Source: Apostichopus japonicus (lineage: Eukaryota > Echinodermata > Holothuroidea > Aspidochirotida > Stichopodidae). From it: 64,000 bases of DNA. The notes beneath the pieces were generated by a model. The model was given only the letters and a program-made list of their open reading frames with translations, made no database searches and was not told the DNA's origin. Shown here in pieces: positions 49,301 to 56,577 of the stretch; position 1 is the first letter of the stretch; each line of letters starts with the position of its first letter. Where the stretch lies: assembly GCF_037975245.1 (NCBI RefSeq), contig NC_092568.1:1984001-2048000 (forward strand), written 5' to 3'. Position numbers and translations under genes: made by a program.

Positions 49301-51519
49301 GCAAGCAATGCAATATTAGGTTTTCATTATGACATAGTTTGTTCTAAAATTTAGCAAGTCCCAGTTTATGGTAAGTTCTATGCGAGCATTGTATTCATGA
49401 GCTGTTAACTTAGTTAACGCTGGGGTCCACCAGACAGGGTCGTGGTCGAGGGGATGCTAATGAAGGTGTTCTATGGCAGTTCTGGAGTGCAAACTGGTCC
49501 ATGTACCCAAATATTTGAGATTGCACAGTTGGGTTAGGGTTAGTTGGGGGTAGAGCTTTTTCTCATCAAAGGATTTATTGCTCTAATTTTGTTAATGTAA
49601 TGTCGTCAATCTTGTTACGTGTTACTTGTTTTACAACCATCAGAAATGATCAAAGTTTGGTTTTTTCATCACTTGATTTAGGTTACAAGATGAATTCCCA
49701 GGTGTTTGGTGCCATTGTGCTGCGCTACGGTGACAGGAACAACCAGATCAGTTATGATTCCTTCATCGCCTGTGCTATTAAACTGAAGAACATGTTTGGT
49801 AAGAACTAAGAAACCAGTAGAGAGTATTAAAGACGGATAAGAGGGTCAAAGGTCATATAAGTTATCACAAGGTCAAACTGTGTGACATAGTTTCAGTTTT
49901 GTCTACATAGAGCCTTCTGTTCCTTTTGGCCAAAGCTTTTTGAAAGTCAGGATTTAGTCGGAGGGTAGAAGAAATTTTCAGAGTGGGATGGTTATTAGTT
50001 CTCTTCTACCTTCATGGTGTGTTGGGACTTTAGCCTTCACACGTTTTGGGCTATATTAATATGTAACACTGAGGAAAGAGTGGTCAAAGGTCATGTGGAG
50101 TTGCAGTAAGAAGAAATGGTTTAACTGCTCTTTTCTCTTAGTGGAGCCAATGGTGTTGATTTATATACTTCCATCATACTGTGACGGTATTCAATGAACT
50201 GTACAATAAAAAGTGGTTAACACTGAGCATCATGAAGTGAAAACATGAAATGTGCCAAGACCTATTCAATTGTAGTTGTAGTTCTTTCAGAGGGTTTAGG
50301 CTTCTATTGTTGGTGAATGTAGCAAGCTGTCACATACTTAGTTTGAGGTAAGAAAAAAAAAAAAATCAAATATCTTACTGATTTTTTTTTTATAATTACT
50401 ACATGAAACAGCAACATTTGTAATTTCTATCATATATTTTGTTTATCTTTTCGTTCTCATTAACAGATACATTCATGGAAAACAAGCAGGGAAATAATGC
50501 CTCTCTGAGTTTGAATGATGTAAGTTGAATTTCAGTGACTTTCTTGTGTGTGGTTTATTATACTAATGTCCGGAAAAAAATGTCAAGTTGATAGTTGAAG
50601 ATTTGGTGCTCTTTTGATTCCTCTGTGAAGGAAGGCAGAAGGAATCTATGCTGTGGTGATGGTATATGTGTGTATGTGTTTGCACCTGTCTTGCATTCAT
50701 TGGTCTGAATGTATAACACACTTATGTCGGTGGATGTGATGCCTTGATTTGTGAATGCAATGAATCAAGCAGTGAATTTTGGATGGACTGTACACATACT
50801 TGTTACGTAGATCCCACCTTAAACGTTTACAAGAACCCTCTTGTGATGATAGGTCCTTTGAGATCAAAAGAGGTCAATTTTGTAAAGGTGATAACTATGA
50901 CACAGAATTTGGATGAACTTCATACTTAGTATGTAGACCTTTGAAATATGATTAACTCAAAATGTAAAGCGTGGATAAACCTTTGACATGGATATAAGAA
51001 CCTTGTGATCAAAAGTTGAAAAATTGAAAACTTGTGTACTATGTGACTTTTATATGTCATAAAAAATGTCGCAAGGAAACACTATTGACATTTGGCTTTC
51101 TGGTGTACTGTAGCAATGCTGGCCAAATCAACTGTGATATCTATTTCATGATATTGTAATTAAAAAACTATGATTTTAATGACTGTATTGCAGTTCATTC
51201 ATTTTTCGTTGATACCAGATATTTTGAGACATAAAGATCACACATAATGCACTGACCAAAATGAAGAAATGATCTCTGCTCGAGTTTTGTCCTCTCAATG
51301 TGGACCCATTGTATTCTGTGTAACTATCTTTGGTGGACAAGTGTGATCAAGAGGGACAACTTAAAAGTCTAATTAGTTGATACACAGCCCAACGAATCAA
51401 TGCCAGTCTATGTGATAAATAATGACTTCAGTGGTAAAAATGATCTCAATTTTGTACTAATATATTTGATTTCTCTGCCTTTTTGCCTACAGTTCCTGAT
51501 GGTCAACATGTACTCCTAG
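10230..51519 (+). CDS. Classical calpain (Ca2+-dependent cysteine protease), 19 coding exons, complete
   Basis: Intracellular Ca2+-activated cysteine protease that makes limited cuts in its substrates. Nineteen GT/AG-bounded exons join in consistent phase to 2088 nt, that is 695 residues plus TAG, a usual length for classical calpains. Visible domains: CysPc protease core at about residues 20-335, with Cys75 in GDCW, His232 in GHAY and Asn260 in NPWG; a C2-like beta-sandwich at about 340-490 with an acidic loop at 368-382; a short linker including a 10-residue microexon; and a penta-EF-hand domain at about 530-695 ending in MYS. Cys-to-His spacing is 157, as in m-calpain (Cys105/His262). The N-terminus is about 30 residues shorter than in m-calpain. 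The start ATG has no good in-frame rival and is followed by a strong donor. Exact paralogy (calpain-9, -3 or invertebrate calpain-A type) is not decided here. Confidence 0.95.
10377..17363 (+). other. Calpain intron 1
   Basis: A 7-kb intron. Apart from the repeat array at its 5' end I see only AT-rich unique-looking sequence. The open frames in it (for example near 15,812-16,174 on the minus strand) show no family resemblance. Confidence 0.8.
10505..10875 (+). repeat. Dispersed repeat array in calpain intron 1
   Basis: Two to three diverged units of roughly 130-170 bp carry GTAAACACGAT, GGTGGATGAACTT, TGTAGATGCACC and AAGGTCATTTGAGGTCAACA. It is related to the inverted array before exon 1 and to a third copy at about 50,690-51,010. 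Confidence 0.7.
17364..17433 (+). CDS. Calpain exon 2 (residues 50-72, start of protease core)
   Basis: Seventy nt between TTTCAG and GTAAGA encode [20 protein letters not shown], followed by GEL and the first base of Gly73. This is the conserved block just ahead of the catalytic cysteine. It ends in phase 1, splitting the Gly of GDCW. Confidence 0.93.
19141..19580 (+). repeat. Pair of diverged direct repeats
   Basis: About 95 bp starting AGGCCATGTAACAGTGCTCT near 19,141 recurs near 19,480 (AGGCCATATTACAGTGCTCT). Both contain GGATTAACCAAAGGACAGTG and then CATATTTGAAGGA. Confidence 0.75.
19360..19425 (+). repeat. Direct repeat, copy 1
   Basis: The phrase GCAGAGCAAATACAACCACA followed by ATCGCAAAGCATACAGTACA and TTATTGCTAAGT recurs with few changes at about 20,873-20,935. 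Confidence 0.75.
20870..20940 (+). repeat. Direct repeat, copy 2
   Basis: Second copy of the 65-bp phrase at 19,360-19,425, about 1.5 kb away. With the neighbouring repeats it suggests an old segmental duplication inside intron 2. Confidence 0.75.
22691..27450. mobile_element. 4.76-kb inverted-repeat DNA transposon, TA target duplication, no recognised transposase
   Basis: The left end is CAGTACTGTGATCGCTTAAC. The right end is the reverse complement of the same 20 bases, and both ends are flanked by TA. Similarity continues inward: subterminal AT-rich runs with many CGAT, TTCGA and TACGA motifs lie at 22,710-22,910 and 27,300-27,430. Deeper, the phrase GGATCTTTATTGGAATATAT on the + strand at about 26,717 has its inverted partner (ATATATTCCAATAAAGATCC) at 23,741-23,760, and CTTCAAAATCCATTT at about 26,800 pairs with the stretch near 23,670. 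The inverted arms are therefore of the order of 0.75-1.1 kb around a middle of about 2.9 kb. TA duplication with a CAGT start is compatible with Tc1/mariner-type or another TA-inserting superfamily. The longest open frames (25,105-25,738, minus) resemble nothing I know. Confidence 0.82.
23275..23340 (+). repeat. Two-copy tandem repeat inside the 4.76-kb element
   Basis: AAAAGAAAAAAAATTCCACC-CAACAACT occurs twice in a row with a 33-34 bp period. Confidence 0.8.
29058..29228 (+). mobile_element. LINE 3' end (C-terminus of a reverse-transcriptase ORF plus A-rich tail)
   Basis: The + strand reads in frame [20 protein letters not shown], then [15 protein letters not shown] and onward to TAA at 29,196-29,198, followed by an (AATAAC)-type A-rich tail. 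The WTGL...A..DR..W...V.RAS pattern is the usual C-terminus of many animal non-LTR retrotransposon ORF2 proteins. It is 5'-truncated. The tail ends about 20 bp before the exon 3 acceptor. The clade cannot be named from this piece. Confidence 0.75.
29248..29500 (+). CDS. Calpain exon 3 (residues 73-157, catalytic Cys75)
   Basis: The exon follows the acceptor TGTGCAG and completes Gly73, then reads [11 protein letters not shown] with the nucleophile Cys75. It continues through [18 protein letters not shown] and ends in EKAYAK with the Lys codon split, phase 2, before GTGAGA. It carries the oxyanion region and most of the PC1 half of the protease core. A LINE remnant lies directly upstream of its acceptor. 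Confidence 0.95.
29501..30276 (+). other. Calpain intron 3
   Basis: Non-coding with a GTATGTATGTGT-rich patch near 29,570. An open frame at 29,723-29,998 has no family resemblance. Confidence 0.7.
30277..30529 (+). CDS. Calpain exon 4 (residues 158-241, catalytic His232)
   Basis: Starts after TTTGTAG with [11 protein letters not shown] and includes the FTGGISESF segment. It ends with [15 protein letters not shown], where His232 is the catalytic histidine. Phase 0 end before GTAAAT. It spans the PC1-PC2 junction. Confidence 0.95.
30971..31068 (+). CDS. Calpain exon 5 (residues 242-274, catalytic Asn260)
   Basis: Follows CCGAATAG and encodes [20 protein letters not shown], then [12 protein letters not shown], with Asn260 completing the catalytic triad. 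The His-to-Asn interval is 28, against 24 in m-calpain, so the loop between them is slightly longer. Ends in phase 2 before GTAAGT. Confidence 0.95.
31190..31340 (+). mobile_element. LINE or SINE 3' tail with hairpin and CTGAAA repeats
   Basis: A short hairpin ACCTCCTTGGAGGA near 31,290 is followed by AGAAAATAAACTGAAACTGA and further CTGAAA units. A stem-loop followed by a short tandem tail is typical of the 3' ends of CR1- and jockey-like elements. The 5' limit is not visible. Confidence 0.5.
31925..32002 (+). CDS. Calpain exon 6 (residues 274-300)
   Basis: Starts after TTTCATAG and encodes [20 protein letters not shown] followed by DDGEF and a split Trp. This is the conserved end of the PC2 half. 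Phase 2 end before GTGAGT. Confidence 0.94.
32769..32945 (+). repeat. Tandem duplication, unit about 99 bp
   Basis: The stretch TATGTTTCTGTATATTGTCC through CACCTTCAGTCAGGG occurs at about 32,769-32,845 and again at 32,868-32,945, with two or three differences. The second copy runs into the hAT-type element that follows. Confidence 0.85.
32939..33338. mobile_element. 400-bp hAT-type MITE with 8-bp target-site duplication
   Basis: The 8-mer CCTTCAGT occurs exactly at 32,931-32,938 and 33,339-33,346. Between them the left end CAGGGAGG-AAGC and the right end read in reverse (CAAGGGGGTAGGAGC) form imperfect inverted termini. An 8-bp duplication with CA...TG ends fits the hAT superfamily. There is no coding inside; it carries a G13 run and GGGGCACTTT/GGGCACATT motifs. 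Confidence 0.8.
33742..33905 (+). CDS. Calpain exon 7 (residues 300-355, end of protease core)
   Basis: Starts after TGTACAG, completes Trp300, and reads [20 protein letters not shown]. It ends with the conserved AGGCRNFP block. The donor is GTTGGT, a weaker match than the other donors of this gene, but the phase (1) and the next exon fit exactly. An open frame of 193 codons runs across this exon into the introns on both sides; that is read-through, not a separate gene. Confidence 0.92.
33906..35406 (+). other. Calpain intron 7
   Basis: Non-coding. A poly-A run lies near 34,420 and a 30-bp tandem repeat at 34,845-34,945. Nothing else was recognised. Confidence 0.75.
34845..34945 (+). repeat. 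Tandem repeat, unit about 30 bp, about 3 copies
   Basis: The unit TTTTGTCGATTTTGGTTAAA with ATTCACAC recurs about three times with slight changes (GTTGACTTTGGTTAAAAATC in the first). Confidence 0.85.
35407..35603 (+). CDS. Calpain exon 8 (residues 355-420, beta-sandwich with acidic loop)
   Basis: Begins after CTGTTAG, completes Asp355, then [12 protein letters not shown]. An acidic run follows at residues 368-382 ([15 protein letters not shown]), then [17 protein letters not shown] and IGFAIYE. An acidic loop in this domain is known from conventional calpains, where it is thought to take part in Ca2+ or lipid response. Phase 0 end before GTTTGT. Confidence 0.94.
36129..36337 (+). CDS. Calpain exon 9 (residues 421-490, beta-sandwich)
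   Basis: Starts after TTTTTCAG with [16 protein letters not shown]. It includes the conserved [20 protein letters not shown] segment and ends [13 protein letters not shown] with a split Gly, phase 2, before GTAAGA. This is the C-terminal half of the calpain beta-sandwich (domain III). Confidence 0.95.
36576..36618 (+). CDS. Calpain exon 10 (residues 490-504, linker)
   Basis: A short 43-nt exon between TTTAAACAG and GTAACG. It completes Gly490 and encodes [14 protein letters not shown]. It sits between the beta-sandwich and the penta-EF-hand domain. Phase 0 end. A TTCTTCTTCTT pyrimidine tract precedes the acceptor. Confidence 0.88.
36619..37927 (+). other. Calpain intron 10
   Basis: AT-rich, with several A and T runs. 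No further exon or mobile element is supported. Confidence 0.75.
37928..37957 (+). CDS. Calpain exon 11 (30-nt microexon, residues 505-514)
   Basis: Between ATTGTTTTAG and GTATGA lies a 30-nt segment encoding [10 protein letters not shown]. It is symmetric (phase 0 on both sides), so it can be included or skipped without changing the frame. It fits between exons 10 and 12 with good splice signals, but being so short it is the least certain exon of the gene. It may be alternatively spliced. Confidence 0.7.
37958..42498 (+). other. Calpain intron 11
   Basis: Holds the minus-oriented SINE- or LINE-tail-like piece near 38,850 and a C run at about 39,895. A G-rich stretch near 41,880-41,930 and a low-scoring TTGATGAAGAAATACG patch near 41,630 (which faintly recalls Penelope or SINE tails) are also present. 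No exons were recognised. Confidence 0.7.
38846..38940 (-). mobile_element. SINE- or LINE-tail-like repeat
   Basis: ATAATAATAATAATACTTAT followed by TTATATAGTGCATTATACTG and CAATGTGCTTTTACA resembles the common animal repeat tail (AAT)n-CTTATATAGCGC...TCAAAGCGCTTTACA. Orientation is set by the AAT run lying at the low-coordinate end. Assigned by recollection of the motif. Confidence 0.45.
42499..42582 (+). CDS. Calpain exon 12 (residues 515-542, linker and start of PEF domain)
   Basis: Starts after TTTGTATAG with [20 protein letters not shown] and then FFKKLTGD. The [10 protein letters not shown] part is the first helix and loop start of EF-hand 1. Phase 0 end before GTAAGT. Confidence 0.92.
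43173..43230 (+). CDS. Calpain exon 13 (residues 543-562, EF-hand 1)
   Basis: Follows TTTCTAG and encodes [19 protein letters not shown] with a split Glu codon, phase 1, before GTAAGC. It matches the EF1 loop and second helix of calpain penta-EF-hand domains (pattern E-[VI]-x-A-x-E-L-Q-x-[VI]-L). Confidence 0.93.
43286..43765. repeat. 15-bp minisatellite, about 32 units, with higher-order order
   Basis: The unit is ACTCAGGTGGACCAG with variants whose centre is GGTGG, TGTTGG, GATGGG or GCTGGG. The variants tend to recur in the order T-A-C-G, giving higher-order units of 60-75 bp. Because 15 is a multiple of 3, long open frames appear on both strands (for example 43,274-43,705, minus). It lies in calpain intron 13, 55 bp after exon 13. 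Confidence 0.95.
43780..44390 (+). repeat. Degenerate tandem repeat, unit about 150-160 bp
   Basis: Three diverged units share a phrase like ATATCATCAGTGAATATAAA and GTACACTTT (near 43,935, 44,092 and 44,238). Two share AAGGAAGTGTGTKACACTT (near 44,190 and 44,340). Confidence 0.6.
45217..45319. mobile_element. Possible hAT-like element end
   Basis: CATGGATCCACCCCTG ends at about 45,319; reversed it reads CAGGGGTGGATCCATG, close to the terminus of the element at 325-886. G/C-rich text with GACCCCAGACCTCCCC precedes it. I could not find a matching left end or target duplication, so it may be a fragment. Confidence 0.3.
47769..47827 (+). CDS. Calpain exon 14 (residues 562-581, between EF-hands 1 and 2)
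   Basis: Starts after TTTTTCAG, completes Glu562 and encodes [19 protein letters not shown]. It ends phase 0 before GTATCC. This corresponds to the usual calpain helix that enters EF-hand 2. Confidence 0.92.
48219..48287 (+). CDS. Calpain exon 15 (residues 582-604, EF-hand 2)
   Basis: Between TTTCCTAAG and GTAAGA. It encodes [20 protein letters not shown] and RWR. Together with Asp581 it gives a canonical Ca2+-binding loop [12 protein letters not shown]. Phase 0 at both ends. Confidence 0.94.
48459..48749 (+). repeat. Tandem duplication spanning intron 15 and the start of exon 16
   Basis: A unit of about 144 bp occurs twice. The best-conserved part is 48,493-48,605 against 48,638-48,749, with one 1-bp indel and very few substitutions. 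Each copy contains the polypyrimidine tract, the CTTGTTCAG acceptor and the first 48 nt of the EF-hand 3 exon. Confidence 0.93.
48558..48605 (+). pseudogene. Truncated copy of calpain exon 16 (pseudo-exon)
   Basis: Encodes [16 protein letters not shown], identical to the start of exon 16 with one synonymous change (AAC/AAT for Asn614). Behind it stands GTTGTATAA, so read-through stops at once. GTTGTA could act as a weak donor: 48 nt in phase 0 would then insert 16 residues without a frame change. Confidence 0.85.
48702..48780 (+). CDS. Calpain exon 16 (residues 605-631, EF-hand 3)
   Basis: Starts after CTTGTTCAG and encodes [20 protein letters not shown], then AAMRSV, with a canonical loop D611[11 protein letters not shown]622. 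Phase 1 end before GTAAGA. A truncated copy of its first 48 nt and the preceding intron lies 144 bp upstream. Confidence 0.95.
48781..49681 (+). other. Calpain intron 16
   Basis: Non-coding, AT-rich; nothing recognised. Confidence 0.7.
49682..49798 (+). CDS. Calpain exon 17 (residues 631-670, EF-hand 4)
   Basis: Starts after CTTGATTTAG, completes Gly631 and encodes [20 protein letters not shown], then [20 protein letters not shown]4 has the weaker loop [10 protein letters not shown] usual for this position. Phase 1 end before GTAAGA. Confidence 0.95.
50467..50519 (+). CDS. Calpain exon 18 (residues 670-687, EF-hand 5)
   Basis: Starts after CATTAACAG, completes Asp670 and encodes [17 protein letters not shown], the fifth EF-hand. 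In calpains EF5 pairs with the EF5 of a partner subunit rather than binding Ca2+. Phase 0 end before GTAAGT. Confidence 0.93.
50690..51010 (+). repeat. Third copy of the dispersed repeat, in calpain intron 18
   Basis: Contains GATGCCTTGATTTGTGAATG, GAGGTCAATTTTGTAAAGG, TGGATGAACTTCATACTTAG and TATGTAGACC, matching the order seen in the copies around exon 1 with more divergence. Confidence 0.55.
51493..51519 (+). CDS. Calpain exon 19 (residues 688-695 and stop)
   Basis: After TGCCTACAG the frame reads FLMVNMYS and then TAG. Classical calpains commonly end in a hydrophobic stretch followed by MY[SA], so this is the natural end of the protein. Confidence 0.94.
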   Translation, partial: FLMVNMYS

Positions 51520-53030
51520 ATGGTTGCGACTCACTGATAACAAAGGAGTTCATATCGCTTGCCTGCTATACACCGTTTTGTTTTTATTTGTACTGAATCT
51601 CATGCCAAGTGATGTCATCTTATGAAATTTTTTTTTAGTGTCTTGTAGTTTGTGCCATTTTCAATATTTTTCTTTATTAAGAGTATCATACTTTTTGTCT
51701 CTGGGAGAGATTTGCTTATAGCAAGTGCACAAGTTTTTTCTTTTTTTTTAATCATTTTCTCTTATTTTAATGTAGGAAGGAAATATAATAACTGTTGTGT
51801 ATATTCTGTTAAATACATCATTTATTAAACCTACCACAGCTGATCAAATGTGATCTAGCTCCATTTGGGTGCTTTCAGCAGTCTTCCCAATCCATGTGGG
51901 TTATTTCCAACTCTGTTTGGCCATTTCCCAACTTATGATGGTCTTTCTCCACAGTGTGGCTCATTTCTTATTGTTTGTGTGTTTGCATGCGGTTTTACAG
52001 TGGTTGTTCATATCCACCTCCCTTATCGGTTTGAGCTGGGCTTCATCGGATCATAATTTTGATGTATACATGTACCACTTTATCTTCCTGGTGTTTGATG
52101 GTTTTTAAAATCCAGAGCTGCAAGAAGAATGCTTGTAAAATGATCGTCCTTACATGTCTCCACATACATTATGCACGCACGTCATCTTCAGTGCAGACTT
52201 TAAAAAAAAAAAAATCATATTGGGAATATTGCAATCAGCGGTGTAAAAAGGAATATATCTACCAAGAGTGTATCATGTTATGAAAACTCACATAGTACTC
52301 TGGGAAAGAGAGCCAAACATAATGAATAAAAAAAAAATACCATTCAGAGTTTGTACCACAAGACATCATTCTGACCAAGAATGATTTGTTAGCTAGTATC
52401 TAACTGCCCTGCTGTGACATGCAAGATTTGATTGCTACAATGCCTTGAAAACTTTCAAACGACATCGGTCTGACCAAGAACTATTTGTTAGCTAGTATAT
52501 TATTGCCTTGCTGTGACATACAAGATTTGATTGTAAAAAGCCTTGAAAACTTTCAAGACCATGCTCTTCTTTGTAACAAACGCTACTTGCCTAGTTTTAT
52601 GTGTCTTGATCATCATGTTAATAGTAAAGAAATCTTCAGGTCTATGACTGTTTGGTGATATCATTTACCAGCAGTAGTCTTCCCTATGCAAGTATTGATC
52701 TTTCAAACCCCCTGTGCATGCCCACAGTCTATTATCCACCATTTTCTGCAAGAAAAGGTTTGATTTCTCATTTCTCACTCCTTTTTTTGTGGCTAAATCC
52801 CCAAGCCATCAACACCTCTTTGCTTTTTCTTTTGTATTTGGACAGGGTATTTGTCACCTTAATCGTCATCAGATTAAAAAGTTTAAAGGATGTCAGTTTT
52901 GTAAAAAAGAAAAAACACGCTTTGAAAGGTGCCTTTTAATGCGCAGCAGGATAGTAATCATTTGGCAATAAAATAAAGAAGAGGTTATGAATATACATTA
53001 CAAAATATAAGTCTGTATGAATAAACATGA
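51520..53030 (+). other. Probable calpain 3' UTR and polyadenylation region
   Basis: AT-rich sequence follows the stop codon with no conserved coding. Candidate AATAAA signals are at 52325-52330, 52967-52972 and 52972-52977, and another lies near 53020. I cannot tell which is used. A two-copy direct repeat at about 52,356-52,560 lies inside this stretch. Confidence 0.35.
52356..52560 (+). repeat. Two-copy tandem repeat, unit about 100 bp, downstream of the calpain stop
   Basis: GACATCATTCTGACCAAGAA and TTTGTTAGCTAGTAT through CCTTGAAAACTTTCAA recur about 100 bp later with scattered differences. Confidence 0.85.
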
Positions 53031-55035
53031 GCAGCTAGTATAGAAACAAGTTGTGAATATTCAAAATTGACAGTATAGATAATGTTTGTGACAAAGAAAG
53101 AAAGATAAGTGGTGAAGGAAAAGCCTGATTTGAAAAGAATTACTGAATTGTTTGTGTGATAAGGTTTGTAAGAGTAAACAAGTTTTGTTAAATGGAATGT
53201 TTAACATTAGCAGATGCTGACACTCTGATGGGACACACAAGCATGGAAGAAACTGTAACCAGTTGGCGATGTTAAATGGTAAATCTCCTGTGAAATTATA
53301 GAATATGTTGGGGGGCGGGATGTTTTTGTTGTAGAGAAATTTTTTTTTTTTGCAAACAGTACATTTTATATTAAGAACAAAGACTTTTAATTTTAGAAGT
53401 AAAATTATTGAACAATTCTTGCTAAACATATTGTATTCTAATCCTTTGAATTGAATATTCAACTGGATCAAAAAGGCAGCATAATTAAAAAAATAGATAA
53501 AAAAGTATGCTTGTATTCATTTGCATTTAGAGGTCTTAACTTTAGATAATGCAGTATTTTTTTGGGCCACATTTTTCTCTTTCTTTTTGTAGTTGCAATT
53601 TTGAACTTTCTATTTTTTTTCCTTTTTCGTAGAGGTATTAACTACTTTTTACCCACAATTTCTTCTTTCTCTTTGAAATATTGTCGTAATAGCTTATCAG
53701 AAATAATCTTAATCATGATAAAAAATTAAAAATAAAGAAATAAATTGACAAATGAAATAGCACTAATTCAATGTTGAATGTCATTAGACTTATTATTATA
53801 AATGCATGTAGATTTTTTTTTTCTCGAAAATTGTATTTTAAAAATTAGAAAATTGACACTGCCTGTATCATGTATTGAATACTTAATACAATTTATGAAA
53901 ACTTGTAGACCCTATGAGGGAGATATTTACACAGACTGATAAACGACATTGATCTAGAATAAAATGTAATGGATCAAAGTTTATCAACCTGAAGCTACTA
54001 CGCACAATTATTCACCCTATCCTGTATTGGTTGGCATGATGTTACCAAGAAAAATAAAATGTGTGTCTGGTTATATTGGTAGTTTGTTTCTTTTGCCATT
54101 TTTATTTCACTGTCTGCAGATCCAGCTTGGAGTATGTTTGTTGTTTCACTGAAAATTGTTTTCAGAATGTATAAGTTAGCTAATATTTTGATGTAGCTAC
54201 TATGGCAAGCATTGTAAACATTGTTAACTTCTCTTCCATCTATGAGCTCAGGAGGATCAATGGGTGTGTGGGGGGGGGGGGGAGGGGGACACCCATATGT
54301 GGGGAAGATGTAAATCAAACCACATGAACTTGTACTCATAACACTAGATTAACTGATGGCGCAATTTTAATGTTGATGTGTCATAGTCCAAGGTAAAAAA
54401 AACCCCATAAAGACAGGAAATTTTAAGTGTAAGAAACATGCTTCTATGACTTGTGGTTGGCCGGATGTTCACACTTAATGTGTTAAACACTAATCCTTGA
54501 AGAGCAGAAAATTCATAACAGGTTAATACTTTGTCAGGTCCATTTGCTAGGGTTGGTGGCATCTGACAGCTAGGCATGCACTCCAGCAGAGAAATTGTTC
54601 AATATGGAACATCACCAGTTAAGTATCTTTGTAGAGGACATGAACTTTAACCCTTAGGTCACTGGTTCCAATCTGGTCTAAGTCAGTAGTTTCTGCTTCT
54701 TAGAACCAAGATGCGCTTAGAATTTTCATCATAAAAGTTACTTGACGATATGTGACGAAAAGCAAACGTCCCCTTTCAAGTTGAATAAATAGTAATAGGA
54801 AGCAATACCTAAACCGATGCTACGTGTTATGATTTGTCTATTGAAGGTTTGTTTCTAAACAGACAGCTACGTAAGCCTACCCATAACTTATCTATTAAAG
54901 GAAAGTGTCATTGACGGAGAAATTGAAGCGAAAAAACAAGTCACAGATGTTGAAAACCGATGATACTTTGCAACAGACAGGAACTTCATGATCTTTTTTA
55001 AGATGAGGTTTCAGTAACGGTGATATGGGGCGGGA
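53031..55035. other. Intergenic, nothing recognised
   Basis: AT-rich sequence with T and A runs and a G run near 54,270. The 136-codon open frame at 53,061-53,471 (minus) is low-complexity and resembles nothing known. Confidence 0.7.
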
Positions 55036-55539
55036 CCCTTACCGAAATCCCAGATCTGGCCCAGATATAAAAATCCAGATCTGGAATTTCAATCTGGGCC
55101 AGATCTGCTCCAGATCTTGAATTTATATCTGACCAGATAAAAAATTGGGCAGATATATCTTGATATAAAATTAAGTTTTATATGGCCCATATAAAAATTT
55201 ATCTGGTTAAATTTTATTGCATCCATATCTGGGCCAGATAAAACTTTATCTGGTTGATATAAAGAAAATCCAGATAAACTTTTATATGGCCCATATAAAA
55301 TTTTATCTGGCTAATTTTTTTTGCCATTCATATCTGGGCCAGATACAACTTTATCTGGTTGATATAAAGAAAATCCAGATAATCCAGTTATATCTGGCTT
55401 TATATGGCCAGATAAATCTTTATCTGCATATCTGGATTGACTCTATATCCAGTTATATCTGGCTTTATATGGCCAAATAAAGGCTTGATATGGCCAGATT
55501 AAACCAGATATAAAGCCAGATCTGGAATTTCGGTAAGGG
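55036..55539. mobile_element. 504-bp inverted-repeat element made of CCAGATA/TATCTGG modules
   Basis: The ends are CCCTTACCGAAATCCCAGAT at the left and the reverse complement CCCTTACCGAAATTCCAGAT at the right, with similarity continuing to TCTGGC. The inside is a dense array of CCAGATAAA, TTTATCTGG, ATATCTGGGCCAGATA and TTTTATATGGCCCATATAAA palindromes, with a direct repeat of period 105 bp (copies starting at 55,225 and 55,330). No clear target duplication and no real coding frame. Its position is about 1 kb upstream of the CCT4 start. Confidence 0.8.
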
Positions 55540-56577
55540 GAAAGGGGACGATATTCACTAAAAAACCCACTCCCAATATACGCCGTCATTCTGCTTAACT
55601 CGCCACTCATGGCCCTGACTCCACACACAATAAAAATGCCGTTGAAATCGTGGTACTTTAGCGTACACGTTGGGCTGGTAAAGTCAACCAGCCCAATAAA
55701 CATATCAAATTGTGAGCTTTCTACGGTAGAGGGTTGAATCGCAGGAGGGTACAACTACAAACTTCGAGGGGCAGTGGGCCTTGTGACTGGATTCACTAAA
55801 GTATCACACCCCCTCCACATAAGTTTCAACAATACGGCACTATTTAATCAACACATGGTATTTTGTAATTACAACAATGGAAAGAATGCAGTTTTATGAC
55901 CAAAACGGGGCACTTCTGAGTATGCATCTATGGAGCATTTTTGAAGTTCACTAAACTGGAAGGCACATATCTGCATGAAAGGGCACAATTAGCAAATGAA
56001 ATGCATCTGAGAGAAAAACTGCTTACCAAACTTCTTTATCAATTATGAAAAGCTGTTTAGGTCTTTGTATAAGTCAGTTTTCGACTGTTTTGGTTGTGCC
56101 ATATACATACATGTAATGTATCAAGGAACTTGTACACTAGGATGTTTTTGTAATATTCTGTCTTCCAGTCTTCTGTACAATTCAAGAATTTATATGTTCA
56201 TAAACAAGCTATAATGGATCAATTTTAAACGTGAATTAAGAGGTACGTACCTCTCTGAACTCGAGTTTCGGAGCCTCATTTATTTTTTTTTACCCCTTAC
56301 ACTTAAAACCTTTTTGTTTTTACTCTTTTCGCGTCTCATAGTGCGAGTCCTAGCTGAGCCACTAACGTATCATGGCAATGACGGTACACACATAAGAACG
56401 TTCTGGAAATAGCTTTTGGAGATACGGTATAACTAGTACTGTTGTCAGGCCTTACAGTGTGTATACTCCACATGTTTGCATGACAAAAACACCCTCCAAA
56501 AATCTGCTCCCATCGTCGACAGCGAAGTCTTAAAATTACATTTTTGGAAATTTTAAACATTAGAATAAGCTTAGAAG
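55540..56577 (+). promoter_or_regulatory. Presumed CCT4 promoter and 5' UTR region
   Basis: About 1 kb between the inverted-repeat element and the CCT4 ATG. I see no clear TATA box; a short CpG-containing patch (TTTTCGCGTCTC near 56,325; CATCGTCGACAGCGAAG near 56,511) is the best candidate for the start region. Inferred from position only. Confidence 0.3.

Noticed and set aside
53061-53471. 136-codon minus-strand frame
   Set aside because: AT-rich, low-complexity translation with no family resemblance and no splice context.
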